Shown: positions 25,235 through 33,773 of the stretch, piece by piece | Numbering within the stretch: the first letter of the stretch is position 1 | How the letters are laid out: each line of letters begins with the position of its first letter | Assembly: GCA_943370175.1 (NCBI GenBank) | Contig: CALRPU020000030.1 | Span: 1 to 64,000 of the forward strand | Direction: 5' to 3' | DNA from: Ideonella_A intermedia_A | GTDB taxonomy: Bacteria; Pseudomonadota; Gammaproteobacteria; Burkholderiales; Burkholderiaceae_C | Length of the DNA: 64,000 bases | Translations under genes and position numbers: made by a program | Notes under the pieces: model-generated | The model's input: only the letters and a program-made list of their open reading frames with translations | What the model was told of the DNA's origin: nothing | Databases searched by the model: none

Positions 25235-26334
25235 GGGGGAGGTGGCGTGAAGTGCGCGCGCAGGTGCGCCACCAGCGCCTGCACGGCCTTCGGCGTGTGC
25301 GGGCTCCAGGGCCGGATGGCCCACAAGGCCTCGCCGAAAAAGCCGGCCGCACGCCAGTCTGGCAGCACCAGGCGCAGCCGGCCGCTGCGCAAGGCGCTGG
25401 CGGCGCTGAAGTCGGGCAGCAGCGCGATGCCCAGGCCCGCGACGGCGGCGTCGCGCAGCACCTCGCTGTTGTTGGCGCGCAGCGGGCCCTGGATGGCGAC
25501 GTGCACGCGCTCGGGGTCGGCGTCGCCCGTGATGGCGGTGGCGGTGGCCGGGGGGGTGCGGGTCCGCTCGAACGGCCACTGCGCCGGGCCGGGGCGCAGG
25601 TAGGTCAGGCAGGCGTGTTGCGCGAGTTCGCCGGGATGCTGGGGCGCGCCGTGCCGGCGCAGGTAGGCGGCGCTCGCCACCAGCAGCGACCGCGAGTCGG
25701 CCAGCTTCCACGCCACGTGGTTGTCGGGCGGCGCGCTGGCATGGCGCACCGCCAGGTCGAACCCCTCATGGCCGAGCGTGACCAGCCGGTCTGACAGGTC
25801 GAGCTCCACCCACACCTCGGACTGCGCGCGGCAAAAGCTTTCAATCGCCGGCGCCACCTGCTGGCGGCCCAGCGCCACCGGCGCCGTCACGCGCACCAGG
25901 CCGCGCGGCGCGGCCGCCTGGTCGCGCACCTCGGCCACGCCGCGCGCGATCTGGGTGAAGCTGTCGGCGGTTTGCGCCACCAGCCGCTGGCCCGCATCGG
26001 TCAGCCGCAGCGACCGCGTGGTGCGCCGCACCAGCAATTGGCCGACGTCGCGCTCCAGGTCGCTCAGGCGCTGGCTGACCGCGGCCTTGCTGATCCCGAG
26101 GCGCTGCGCCACCTGCGTGAAGCTGCCCAACTGCGCCAGCAGCGCCAGCGCATGCACCTGCGGCCACAGGCGGTCGATGCGCTGCTCGGGCGCGACCACC
26201 GCCGCCGCGATCGTTGTGGATGGCGTGGGCGTGGGCGTGGGCGCGGGCGCGGGCGTGGGTTTGGGTACAGGCACGCGTGCGCGTGCGGTTTCGGCCGTTG
26301 GTTGCGGTCGGCGGGACGCTGAGTGGGTGGCCAT
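25231..26334 (-). CDS. LysR-family regulator with Pro-rich N-terminal extension
   Basis: A 367-aa LysR-type transcriptional regulator. The winged helix begins near residue 57 (QVHALALLAQLGSFTQVAQ, then SKAAVSQRLSDLE), unusually late. The first 45 residues are a Thr/Pro/Ala-rich extension encoded by hexanucleotide repeats. The effector domain follows (DLSDRLVTLGHEGFDLAVR, GLGIALLPDF). It belongs to the branch often annotated for aldehyde/quinone-responsive genes. It is divergent from mmsA and coupled to the flavin reductase gene. A perfect 7-bp dyad sits at its own start codon, which fits autorepression. Confidence 0.88.
   Translation of the reverse strand: MATHSASRRPQPTAETARARVPVPKPTPAPAPTPTPTPSTTIAAAVVAPEQRIDRLWPQVHALALLAQLGSFTQVAQRLGISKAAVSQRLSDLERDVGQLLVRRTTRSLRLTDAGQRLVAQTADSFTQIARGVAEVRDQAAAPRGLVRVTAPVALGRQQVAPAIESFCRAQSEVWVELDLSDRLVTLGHEGFDLAVRHASAPPDNHVAWKLADSRSLLVASAAYLRRHGAPQHPGELAQHACLTYLRPGPAQWPFERTRTPPATATAITGDADPERVHVAIQGPLRANNSEVLRDAAVAGLGIALLPDFSAASALRSGRLRLVLPDWRAAGFFGEALWAIRPWSPHTPKAVQALVAHLRAHFTPPPP
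26223..26264. repeat. Hexanucleotide repeats in the LysR 5' coding region
   Basis: Seven consecutive 6-bp units of the form GCGTGG/GCGCGG/GTTTGG. On the coding strand they specify alternating Pro with Thr or Ala in the N-terminal extension. Unit length is a multiple of three, so copy-number change would alter tail length and not the reading frame. Confidence 0.85.
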
Positions 26335-26335
26335 G

Positions 26336-26357
26336 ATTGTTCAGTCTAGCGAACAAT
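26336..26357. promoter_or_regulatory. Perfect dyad, probable LysR operator
   Basis: ATTGTTC, eight bases, GAACAAT: a perfect 7-bp inverted repeat beginning one base upstream of the LysR start codon. It contains the T-N11-A spacing typical of LysR-type boxes. Its position over the regulator's own ribosome-binding region suggests autorepression, and it is 19 bases from the mmsA -35 on the other side. Confidence 0.7.
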
Positions 26358-26375
26358 GAAGTCAGCCGGAGTGCA

Positions 26376-26404
26376 TTGGCAAGCTGGCATGCCCTGCCTA
26401 GACT
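26376..26404 (+). promoter_or_regulatory. Sigma70-type promoter of mmsA
   Basis: TTGGCA (26376-26381), a spacer of exactly 17 bases, and TAGACT (26399-26404). The leader to the mmsA ATG is about 70 bases. It lies next to the LysR dyad, so activation or repression by the divergent regulator is plausible. Confidence 0.65.
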
Positions 26405-26482
26405 GTCGGCACTGAAAGGGGTGGCCGCCACGCGACGCCTTCTGTCCCTTTCGCCCTTGCCACCATCAACGGAGACCACGCC

Positions 26483-28003
26483 ATGGGCGCCCCTGAAGCC
26501 TTCACCGCCACCACCGAAGTCGGCCACTTCATCAACGGCCGCGCGGTCGCCAGCGCCAGCGGGCGCAGCCAGGCCGTCTACCACCCCGCCAGCGGCGCGG
26601 TGGCGCGCCAGGTGGCGCTGGGCTCGGTCGACGACGTGACCGCCGCCGTGGCCGCCGCCCAGGCCGCCTTTCCGGCCTGGGCCGACACGCCGCCCATCCG
26701 CCGCGCCCGGGTGATGAACAACTTCCTGGCACTGGTCAACCAGCACAAGGACACCCTGGCCGCGATGATCACCGCCGAGCACGGCAAGGTTTTCACCGAC
26801 GCCCAGGGCGAGGTCATGCGCGGCATCGACATCATCGAGTTCGCCTGCGGCGTGCCGCAATTGCTGAAGGGCGACTTCACCGACCAGGTCAGCACCGGCA
26901 TCGACAACTGGACGCTGCGCCAGCCGCTGGGCGTGGTGGCCGGCATCACGCCGTTCAACTTTCCGTGCATGGTGCCGTGCTGGATGTTCCCGGTGGCCAT
27001 CGCCACGGGCAACACCTTCATCCTGAAGCCGAGCGAGCGCGACCCCTCGCCCAGCCTGTTCATGGCCGAGCTGCTGAAGCAGGCCGGCCTGCCCGACGGC
27101 GTGTTCAACGTGGTGCAGGGCGACAAGACCGTGGTCGACGCGCTGCTGACGCACCCGGACGTCAAGGCGCTGAGCTTCGTCGGCTCCACGCCCATCGCCC
27201 AGTACATCTACGAAACCGGCGCCCACCACGGCAAGCGCGTGCAGGCCCTCGGTGGCGCCAAGAACCACATGGTCGTCATGCCCGACGCCGACATCGACCA
27301 GGCCGTGGACGCGCTGATCGGCGCCGGCTACGGCTCGGCCGGTGAGCGCTGCATGGCGATCAGCGTGGCGGTGCTGGTGGGCGATGTGGCCGACAAGATC
27401 GTGCCGAAGCTGGCCGAGCGCGCCCGCACGCTGAAGGTCAAGAACGGCATGGAACTGGACGCCGAGATGGGTCCGATCGTGACCCGCCAGGCGCTGGAGC
27501 GCATCGAGGGCTACATCGGCGTGGGCGTGGACGAAGGCGCCACGCTGGTGGTCGACGGCCGCGGCTACCAGGTGCCGGGCCACGAGGGCGGCTTCTTCAC
27601 CGGCGGCACGCTGTTCGACCACGTCACGCCGGACATGCGCATCTACAAGGAAGAGATCTTCGGCCCGGTGCTGGCCTGCGTGCGCGTGCCCGACTTCAAG
27701 GCCGCGCTCGACCTGGTCAACGCCCACGAGTACGGCAACGGCGTGGCCTGCTTCACCAGCGACGGCAACGTGGCGCGCGAGTTTGGTCGCCGCGTGCAGG
27801 TGGGCATGGTGGGCATCAACGTGCCCATTCCGGTGCCGATGGCCTGGCACGGCTTTGGCGGCTGGAAGAAGAGCCTGTTCGGCGACATGCACGCCTACGG
27901 CGAAGAGGGCGTGCGCTTCTACACCAAGCAGAAGTCGATCATGCAGCGCTGGTCGTCGAGCATCGGCAAGGGCGCCGAGTTCGTGATGCCCACTGCCAAG
28001 TGA
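26483..28003 (+). CDS. mmsA: Methylmalonate-semialdehyde dehydrogenase (CoA-acylating)
   Basis: A 506-aa aldehyde dehydrogenase of the MMSDH branch, which converts methylmalonate semialdehyde or malonate semialdehyde plus CoA and NAD+ to propionyl- or acetyl-CoA. It acts in valine, pyrimidine and inositol catabolism. Branch marks are FINGRAV, GITPFNFPCMVPCWMFP, the catalytic cysteine in GSAGERCMAIS near residue 289, and IYKEEIFGPVLA. ATG 26483 has GGAG eight bases upstream. No mmsB or iolA-partner genes follow, so the pathway is not fixed by context. The divergent LysR gene is its likely regulator. Confidence 0.92.
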   Translation: MGAPEAFTATTEVGHFINGRAVASASGRSQAVYHPASGAVARQVALGSVDDVTAAVAAAQAAFPAWADTPPIRRARVMNNFLALVNQHKDTLAAMITAEHGKVFTDAQGEVMRGIDIIEFACGVPQLLKGDFTDQVSTGIDNWTLRQPLGVVAGITPFNFPCMVPCWMFPVAIATGNTFILKPSERDPSPSLFMAELLKQAGLPDGVFNVVQGDKTVVDALLTHPDVKALSFVGSTPIAQYIYETGAHHGKRVQALGGAKNHMVVMPDADIDQAVDALIGAGYGSAGERCMAISVAVLVGDVADKIVPKLAERARTLKVKNGMELDAEMGPIVTRQALERIEGYIGVGVDEGATLVVDGRGYQVPGHEGGFFTGGTLFDHVTPDMRIYKEEIFGPVLACVRVPDFKAALDLVNAHEYGNGVACFTSDGNVAREFGRRVQVGMVGINVPIPVPMAWHGFGGWKKSLFGDMHAYGEEGVRFYTKQKSIMQRWSSSIGKGAEFVMPTAK

Positions 28004-28008
28004 GGTCG

Positions 28009-28025
28009 GCCGGCCCGCTGCCGGC
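28009..28025 (+). terminator. Hairpin after mmsA
   Basis: GCCGGC, five bases, GCCGGC, six bases after the mmsA stop. The T-run is poor, so this is a weak intrinsic-terminator candidate. It immediately precedes the copZ promoter. Confidence 0.35.
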
Positions 28026-28056
28026 TTGACCTTGCCCCAGGGGCAGGCATGACACT
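28026..28056 (+). promoter_or_regulatory. CueR-type copper-responsive promoter of copZ
   Basis: A -35 box TTGACC (28026-28031) and a -10-like GACACT (28051-28056) are separated by 19 bases, the overlong spacer typical of MerR-family promoters. The spacer carries the interrupted dyad CCTTGCCCC/GGGGCAGG, close to known CueR operators upstream of copper genes. No MerR/CueR gene lies in the window, so the regulator must be encoded elsewhere. Confidence 0.7.
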
Positions 28057-28091
28057 GCCTCCAGTCCCGCCGTGGGACGTTGGAGATCCGC

Positions 28092-28316
28092 ATGACACGT
28101 CATCAGGTGAGTTTTCAGGTCAGCGACATGAGCTGCGGCCATTGCCAGGCCGCCATCACCCGCGCGGTCCAGGCCCTGGACCCGGCCGCCCAGGTGGACG
28201 TGGACCTGGCCGCGCACCGCGTGCAGGTGCGCTCGGCCTCGGCCGATGCGGCGGCGCTGCAGCACGCCATCAGCGAGGCGGGTTACACGCCGGTGCGGGA
28301 CGGCGCCGCGGCCTGA
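28092..28316 (+). CDS. copZ: CopZ-like copper chaperone
   Basis: A 74-aa single heavy-metal-associated domain. The metal site is MSCGHC (residues ~13-18), followed by the HMA pattern of two helices and four strands to GYTPV near the end. Cytoplasmic proteins of this type carry Cu(I) to CopA-type ATPases or to regulators. GGAG six bases upstream of ATG 28092 fixes the start. The CueR-like promoter agrees with copper. No copA gene is adjacent, so this copy is a solitary gene. Confidence 0.88.
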   Translation: MTRHQVSFQVSDMSCGHCQAAITRAVQALDPAAQVDVDLAAHRVQVRSASADAAALQHAISEAGYTPVRDGAAA

Positions 28317-28543
28317 CCCGGTCGCGCTGCCCACCAGGCCTCGGGCATCACGCCGATGACCGGCGTCGGTGCGGCCATCGACTGGTTCAGCCGCCGCGCC
28401 AGCGCTGGCACGACCGGCAGGCAACGGACGACCTGGGTTTGCTCCAACGCCGTCACCGGCGCGTGCAGGTGGCATGGACCGACGCCCGCCAGGCGCCCGT
28501 TCTGCATGAAGCATCGCAGCTCGCTCTGCCAGGGCGTGTCGCC

Positions 28544-28918
28544 TCAGGTGCGCGGCGGGACCCCGCGGTCCTTGGCCCAGTCGCCGTCGCTGACGCGGGC
28601 CCACGGCTTGGTGAACGGATCGTCGGGCGGGATCACCGCGCTGGACAGCGCGGCGTCAACGCTGGGGTGGCGGTGAAACGCCGGCCCCCTGTCGAACTTC
28701 AGCAGCACGACCTTGGCCAAATCCACCGAGCGGCCGCGTTGAAAGCGGTCGCGCCCGAGCAGCAGGCCGCGGTCGATCATGTCTTCGAACCGGTCCTCGG
28801 GCAGGCCATCGACCACCTGGGCGTGCTCGGCGCACACCCGCTTGCCCACGGCCTGCCTGAGCGGCGCCGGCGAGCGGGCAGCCAGGTGGTGAAGGTGCGC
28901 GCGGTCGAGGCTGGTCAT
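28544..28918 (-). CDS. Hypothetical protein
   Basis: A 124-aa protein I do not recognise (150 aa if GTG 28996 is used). It has many His and Arg residues, an acidic PEDRFEDMIDRG segment and an aromatic C-terminus (KPWARVSDGDW). No signal peptide, membrane segment or cysteine motif stands out. Codon use is like that of its neighbours, and the opposite frames are less protein-like. ATG 28918 lacks a clear ribosome-binding site. The 227 bases on its left (28317-28543) show nothing convincing. Confidence 0.5.
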   Translation of the reverse strand: MTSLDRAHLHHLAARSPAPLRQAVGKRVCAEHAQVVDGLPEDRFEDMIDRGLLLGRDRFQRGRSVDLAKVVLLKFDRGPAFHRHPSVDAALSSAVIPPDDPFTKPWARVSDGDWAKDRGVPPRT

Positions 28919-29145
28919 GGGCAGGGGGTCGCCGCAGGACGCCGTACCCGGCGCACGCGCTCGACCTTGCCATTGGGATGTGACGGCGGCGTTCACGTTC
29001 GATTCGTTGACGTGACGCTTTGCACACTGGGTCGGCGGCCTGGCGGCCGGCTTGCCTTGCTATCCTGTGCAGCTTGCCCACGCTGGCAGCCCCGCCACCG
29101 CGGCTGCCCGGCGCGTGTTCCTGCCCACAAGGACCCGGATTCACC

Positions 29146-31542
29146 ATGCTCCAGCCCCGTCGACCCGATGTGATGAGCGCGGCCGCGGCCGCGGTTGTGC
29201 CCGCCCCCACACCCACTCAGGGCGCCACCCGCGCCGCTGCCCACGCCGCCACCCGCGCCGCTGCCGCCACGGCCTGGCCCCACGGGGTCCGCCGGTGGGT
29301 CACCGGCTTGGCCGCCAGCCTGGGCGTGGCCGGGCTGCTCACCGCCGCGCCGCTGTCGGGCGCCGCTCCCGTGGCGCCCCCGGACACGCCGAAGCAGCCG
29401 GTCACCGACACCTACCACGGCACCACCGTCGTCGACCCCTACCGCTGGATGGAGGACATGAAGTCCCCGCAGTTCCAGGGCTGGCTGAAGGCCCAGGCCG
29501 ACCACGCGGGCGCCGTGCTGGCCACGCTGCCCGGGCGCCAGGCGCTGCGCGAGCGCCTGGGGGCGCTGGCCGACGGGGGCGAGGTCACGTCGGAATTTTC
29601 GTCGGCTGGCGGCCGGGTGTTCTACCTGAAGCGCGTGCCCGGCGAGTCCAGCCTGAAGTTGTGGGTGCGCGAGGGCGTTGAGGGCCCCGAGCGTCTGCTG
29701 CTCGACCCCAACGCCGTGCCGGGTCAGACCGGGCGTCACGCCATCGACTGGACCAGCGTCTCGCCCGACGGCCGGCGCCTGGCGGTGGGCCTGTCGCCCG
29801 GCGGGTCGGAAAACAGCGTGCTGCACGTCATCGACGTGGCCAGTGGCCAGCTGCTGGGCGAGCGCATCACCCGCACCGGCCTGAACGAGCCGGGCCTGGC
29901 TTGGCTGGCCGACGGCAGCGGCTTCTTCTACAACCGCCACCCCGCGGACGAGCGCTACAACAAGAGCGCGGTCTTCCTGCACCGCATCGGCCAGCCCGAT
30001 GACCGCGACACGGCGGTCTTTGGTTGGGGCGCCGACCCGAAGCGCCGGTTTGCCCTGGCGGACCTGCCCTACCTCAGTGTGGCCACGGGGTCGCGCTGGG
30101 TCCTGGCCGAGGTGCTGCATGGCGATGCGGCCGAGCGGTCTTACCACGTGGCGCCGCTGTCGGCGCTGACGGCGGCCGGCGGGCGGCCGGTGGCCTGGCG
30201 GCAGGTCATCGGCCCGGCCGACAAGGTGACCCGCGCCGTGCTGGTGGGCGACCGCGTGCTCGCCGTCACACAAAAGCGCGCGTCACGCCGTGAGCTGGTC
30301 GCGCTGGACCTGCGCGCGCGCAGCGCCAAGCCGCCCCAGTCCGTGGTGCTGGCGGCCAGCGAGGAGGTGCTGCAGCAGCCCACCGTGGCGAGCGACGCGG
30401 TGTACCTGAAAACATTGGACGGCGGTGTGAGCCGCCTGTGGCGCTGGCCGGTGCCAGTGGCCGGCAGCGCGGGTGCGTTGCCCAAGGCCCAGGCGTTGCC
30501 CTTGCCGTTCGAGGGCACGGTGCGCGAGCTGGCGCCGCTGGACGGTGGCGGTGTGCTGCTGAAGATGGAGGGCTGGACGCGGGCGCCCCAGGTCTTCCGC
30601 TTGGGCGTGACCGGCGGCAAGCCCCTTGCCGGGTCGTCCCCAGTCGCCACCAGCGCGCTGGCCTGGGTGCCCACCGCGCTGCAGGCGCCCAACCGGGTCG
30701 ACGTGTCGGGCATCGACGCCCGGCGCGTGATGGTGCGCAGCCACGATGGCGTGATGGTCCCGCTGTCGGTGCTGGCGCCGCGCGGTCTGGCCGACCCCAG
30801 CCAGCGCGATGGCAAGCGGCCCACCATCCTGACGGGCTACGGCGCCTACGGCATCTCGCTGGAGCCGCGTTTCTCGGCCACGCGCCTGGCCTGGATTGAG
30901 CGCGGCGGCGTGTCGGCCGTGTGCCACGTGCGCGGCGGCGGCGAGCTGGGCGAGGAATGGCACCGCGGCGGCTACATCGAGACCAAGCAAAACACCGTCA
31001 GCGACTTCATTGCCTGCGCGCAGTGGCTGATCGACAACCGGTATGCCGCCCCGCAGACCCTGGCCGGCACGGGCGGCAGCGCCGGCGGCATCACCATTGG
31101 CGGAGCGATCACCCAGCGGCCCGAGCTGTTCGCCGCGGCCCAGAGCGCGGTCGGCGTCAGCGACATGCTGCGCATGGAGCTGACGCCCAACGGCGCGCCC
31201 AACATCGCCGAGTTCGGCACCGTCACCAACCCCCGCCACTTCAAGGCGATGCGCGCGCTCAGCCCCTACCACCGGGTCAAGGACGGCACCGCCTACCCGG
31301 GCGTGATCGTCACCACCGGCGCCAACGACCCGCGCGTGGACGCCTGGATGCCTGGCAAGTTGGCCGCGCGCTTGCAGGCCGCCAACCCGGCCGGCAAGCC
31401 GGTGCTGCTGCGCGTGGACTTCGACGCCGGCCACGGCATGGGCAGCAGCGTGAGCCAGCAGCTCGACGAGACCGCCGACGTGTGGAGCTTCTTCCTGTGG
31501 CAGATGGGCGACCCGGCCTTCCAGCCGAAGCCCGCGCCGTGA
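29146..31542 (+). CDS. Prolyl oligopeptidase family serine peptidase (S9A)
   Basis: A 798-aa peptidase that cleaves short peptides after proline. An N-terminal seven-bladed propeller region begins near YRWMEDMKSP (residue ~103) and is followed by the alpha/beta-hydrolase domain. The catalytic triad is Ser645 (GGSAGG), Asp728 (NDPRVD) and His763 (DAGHG). The first 85 residues are unusual: a long Ala/Thr/Pro-rich stretch, then a hydrophobic segment (LAASLGVAGLLTAAPLSG) that looks like a signal peptide placed about 50 residues late. ATG 29173 (codon 10) is a possible alternative start. The enzyme is probably periplasmic. The GNAT gene starts four bases after its stop. Confidence 0.9.
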   Translation: MLQPRRPDVMSAAAAAVVPAPTPTQGATRAAAHAATRAAAATAWPHGVRRWVTGLAASLGVAGLLTAAPLSGAAPVAPPDTPKQPVTDTYHGTTVVDPYRWMEDMKSPQFQGWLKAQADHAGAVLATLPGRQALRERLGALADGGEVTSEFSSAGGRVFYLKRVPGESSLKLWVREGVEGPERLLLDPNAVPGQTGRHAIDWTSVSPDGRRLAVGLSPGGSENSVLHVIDVASGQLLGERITRTGLNEPGLAWLADGSGFFYNRHPADERYNKSAVFLHRIGQPDDRDTAVFGWGADPKRRFALADLPYLSVATGSRWVLAEVLHGDAAERSYHVAPLSALTAAGGRPVAWRQVIGPADKVTRAVLVGDRVLAVTQKRASRRELVALDLRARSAKPPQSVVLAASEEVLQQPTVASDAVYLKTLDGGVSRLWRWPVPVAGSAGALPKAQALPLPFEGTVRELAPLDGGGVLLKMEGWTRAPQVFRLGVTGGKPLAGSSPVATSALAWVPTALQAPNRVDVSGIDARRVMVRSHDGVMVPLSVLAPRGLADPSQRDGKRPTILTGYGAYGISLEPRFSATRLAWIERGGVSAVCHVRGGGELGEEWHRGGYIETKQNTVSDFIACAQWLIDNRYAAPQTLAGTGGSAGGITIGGAITQRPELFAAAQSAVGVSDMLRMELTPNGAPNIAEFGTVTNPRHFKAMRALSPYHRVKDGTAYPGVIVTTGANDPRVDAWMPGKLAARLQAANPAGKPVLLRVDFDAGHGMGSSVSQQLDETADVWSFFLWQMGDPAFQPKPAP

Positions 31543-31546
31543 CCCC

Positions 31547-32119
31547 ATGAGCCCGCCCGCCGCCGTGAACGTTCGCCGCGCCTCGCCCAAGGACGCGGCC
31601 GCCTTCGCACGCATCATGGGCGACCCGGCCGTCTACCCGGGCCTGATGCAGCTGCCCTTCACCAACGACGAGCTGTGGGCACAGCGCCTGGCCGACAGCG
31701 TCAAGCCGGGCCAGCATGACCTGCCGCTGGTGGCCGAGCTCGACGGCGAGGTGGTTGGCACGAGCGGCCTGCACCCGGCCAGCATTCAGCTGCGCCGCCG
31801 CCACGTGATGTACCTGGGCATCTCAGTGGCGCCGCAGGCGCAAGGCCGCGGGGTGGGCAGCGCCTTGATGGCCGCGATGTGCCACTACGCCGACCGTTGG
31901 GCCGGCGTGCTGCGGCTGGAGCTCACGGTGTTCGTCGACAACGAGCGCGCCATCGGCCTGTACCGCAAGTTCGGCTTCGACGTGGAAGGCCGGCTGCGCG
32001 CTTATGCGCTGCGCGACGGCCACTACGTTGACGTCTTCACGATGGCCCGCCTGCACCCGAACCCGCCGTGCGTCGCCCCAGCACCCACTGTGCCGGCACC
32101 ACGATCAGCATCATCGTGA
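31547..32119 (+). CDS. GNAT-family N-acetyltransferase
   Basis: A 190-aa protein with the GNAT acetyl-CoA fold. Marks are VRRASPKDAAAFARIM at the start, the acetyl-CoA P-loop VAPQAQGRGVGSALM near residue 98-112, and VDNERAIGLYRKFGF. The acceptor is unknown; the closest resemblance is to L-amino acid or phosphinothricin-type acetyltransferases. It follows the peptidase gene after 4 bases and is likely co-transcribed. The last ~27 residues run into the convergent permease gene (overlap 32037-32119) and do not look like part of the fold, so the stop codon appears to have been lost to a later one. Confidence 0.85.
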   Translation: MSPPAAVNVRRASPKDAAAFARIMGDPAVYPGLMQLPFTNDELWAQRLADSVKPGQHDLPLVAELDGEVVGTSGLHPASIQLRRRHVMYLGISVAPQAQGRGVGSALMAAMCHYADRWAGVLRLELTVFVDNERAIGLYRKFGFDVEGRLRAYALRDGHYVDVFTMARLHPNPPCVAPAPTVPAPRSASS

Positions 32120-33773
32120 CCACCATCATCATGGCCATCGCCGCGGCGCCGGGCAGGTCGGGGTAATCCCAGCGCAGGTAGATGGCGGTGGACGCCACCG
32201 CGTTGGCGCCGGTCAGCAGGATCAGCGGGAACGTCAGGTCGCGCGCGCTTTGCGCCACCACCCACAGCCAGGCGTTCAGGATGTGCGGCCACACGATGGG
32301 CAGCAGCACATGGCGCAAGCTCGCCAGCCACGAGGCGCCGCTGATCAAGGCCGCGTTCTCGAGGTCCTTGTGGATCTGGATGAAGGACGCGCTCATGGTG
32401 CGTGCGCCGAAGGCCAGGAACATCATCAGGTGGCCGATGATCAGCAGCCACAAGGTGCCGTTCAGCGGTGACCGCAGGCCGATCAGCAGCAGTGCCACGG
32501 CCATGACGATCGGCGGGATGGCCATGGGCACGAAGGACAGGGCGTCCAGCAGGCGCCCGACCCGCGACGCGCTGCGCACCGCGAACCAGCTGACCAGACA
32601 CGAGACCGCCATCACCACCGTGGCGCTGCCCAGGAACAGCAGCACCGTGTTGCCGAAGGTGCGCAGGTTGGCCGGCTGGGACAGCACCGCGGAATAGGCC
32701 GCCAGGCTGATGTGGGGCAGTTCCTGCCAGGACGGCGGGCGGAAGTAGGGAAAGAGGCTGGCCCACATCAGGATGCCCAGCGGCATCAGCATCAGCAAAA
32801 AATACAGCCCCACACCCGCCACGGCTGCCACACGCCAGCCGCCACGCAAGGCCAGCTTCTTCGGCCGGAAGCCTTTGCCGGTGACGACGCGAAAGCGCTC
32901 GCTGACCCGCACGGTGCGGAAGTACAGCCACAGCAGCACCAAGGCCAGCAGCAACAGCATGACGCCGAAGGCCGAGGCCAGGCCGTAGTTGGGCACGCCG
33001 CCGTCGGGCGACGCGGCGCTGAAGATGCGCGTGCTGAGCACCGGCACGCGCGCGGTGAGGCCGATGATCAGCGGGAAGTCGAAGGCCTGCACCATCGCCA
33101 TCACCAGGAACATGCCCACCGACAGGATGCCTGGCGTGAGCAGGGGCGCGGTGATGCGCCGCAGCACCGTGGTGGCCCGCGCCCCGCTGACGAGGGCAGC
33201 GTCTTCGAGCGTCGGGTCCATGTTGCGCAGCAGGCCGCTGAGCATCACGTGGCAGGTGGGCACCAGGTTCAGGCCGGTGATGAGACTCATTGCCGTCAGC
33301 GAGTACGGCGACAAGGGCGCGCTGTCCAGCCCGAACAAGGACCGCAGCAGGTTGTTCAGCACGCCGTTGCCCGGGTTCAGCAGCAGGATCCAGCCGAAGC
33401 CGAAGACGAGCGGTGGCACGGCCATCCAGGAGAACATCAGGATGCGCACGCTGGTGCGGCCCGGCAGGTCGGTGCGCTCGGTCAGGAAGGCCAGCAGCAG
33501 CGCCAAGGTGACGCCGATCAGGACGCTGCTGGCCGCGTAGGCCAGCGTGTTGAGCACCAATTGGCCGGTGCCGGGCTGGCCCAGGGCGTCGGTGAAGTTG
33601 GCCAGGGTGGGCGGTGCCCAGGTCAGCGGCATCGTGCCGGGCGGGGTGACGCTGGACAGCAGCAGCACGCACAGCGGCCCGCCAATCAGCACCAGCAGCA
33701 GCGCGAGCAGGGCGCTGCGCACCGCGGACTGCATCGGCCCGCCGTTGGACGGCAGCCAGGGCGCGGCGGCCAT
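32037..33773 (-). CDS. Iron(III)-type ABC transporter permease, fused two-domain
   Basis: A 578-aa membrane protein with two permease (BPD) domains in tandem, as in FbpB/SfuB-type iron importers. Each half has about six hydrophobic segments and its own EAA loop (EDAALVSGARATTVLRRI in the first, ENAALISGASWLASLRHV in the second). ATG 33773 overlaps the stop of the ATPase gene by one base, so binding protein, ATPase and permease form one operon in that order. Substrate could be ferric iron, or a polyamine or phosphonate-type solute. The C-terminus overlaps the convergent GNAT gene by 83 bases. Confidence 0.88.
   Translation of the reverse strand: MAAAPWLPSNGGPMQSAVRSALLALLLVLIGGPLCVLLLSSVTPPGTMPLTWAPPTLANFTDALGQPGTGQLVLNTLAYAASSVLIGVTLALLLAFLTERTDLPGRTSVRILMFSWMAVPPLVFGFGWILLLNPGNGVLNNLLRSLFGLDSAPLSPYSLTAMSLITGLNLVPTCHVMLSGLLRNMDPTLEDAALVSGARATTVLRRITAPLLTPGILSVGMFLVMAMVQAFDFPLIIGLTARVPVLSTRIFSAASPDGGVPNYGLASAFGVMLLLLALVLLWLYFRTVRVSERFRVVTGKGFRPKKLALRGGWRVAAVAGVGLYFLLMLMPLGILMWASLFPYFRPPSWQELPHISLAAYSAVLSQPANLRTFGNTVLLFLGSATVVMAVSCLVSWFAVRSASRVGRLLDALSFVPMAIPPIVMAVALLLIGLRSPLNGTLWLLIIGHLMMFLAFGARTMSASFIQIHKDLENAALISGASWLASLRHVLLPIVWPHILNAWLWVVAQSARDLTFPLILLTGANAVASTAIYLRWDYPDLPGAAAMAMMMVVTMMLIVVPAQWVLGRRTAGSGAGGPS

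Noticed and set aside
28283..28507. Possible small minus-strand gene after the hypothetical protein
   Set aside because: No ribosome-binding site, overlaps the copZ end and shows no recognisable pattern.
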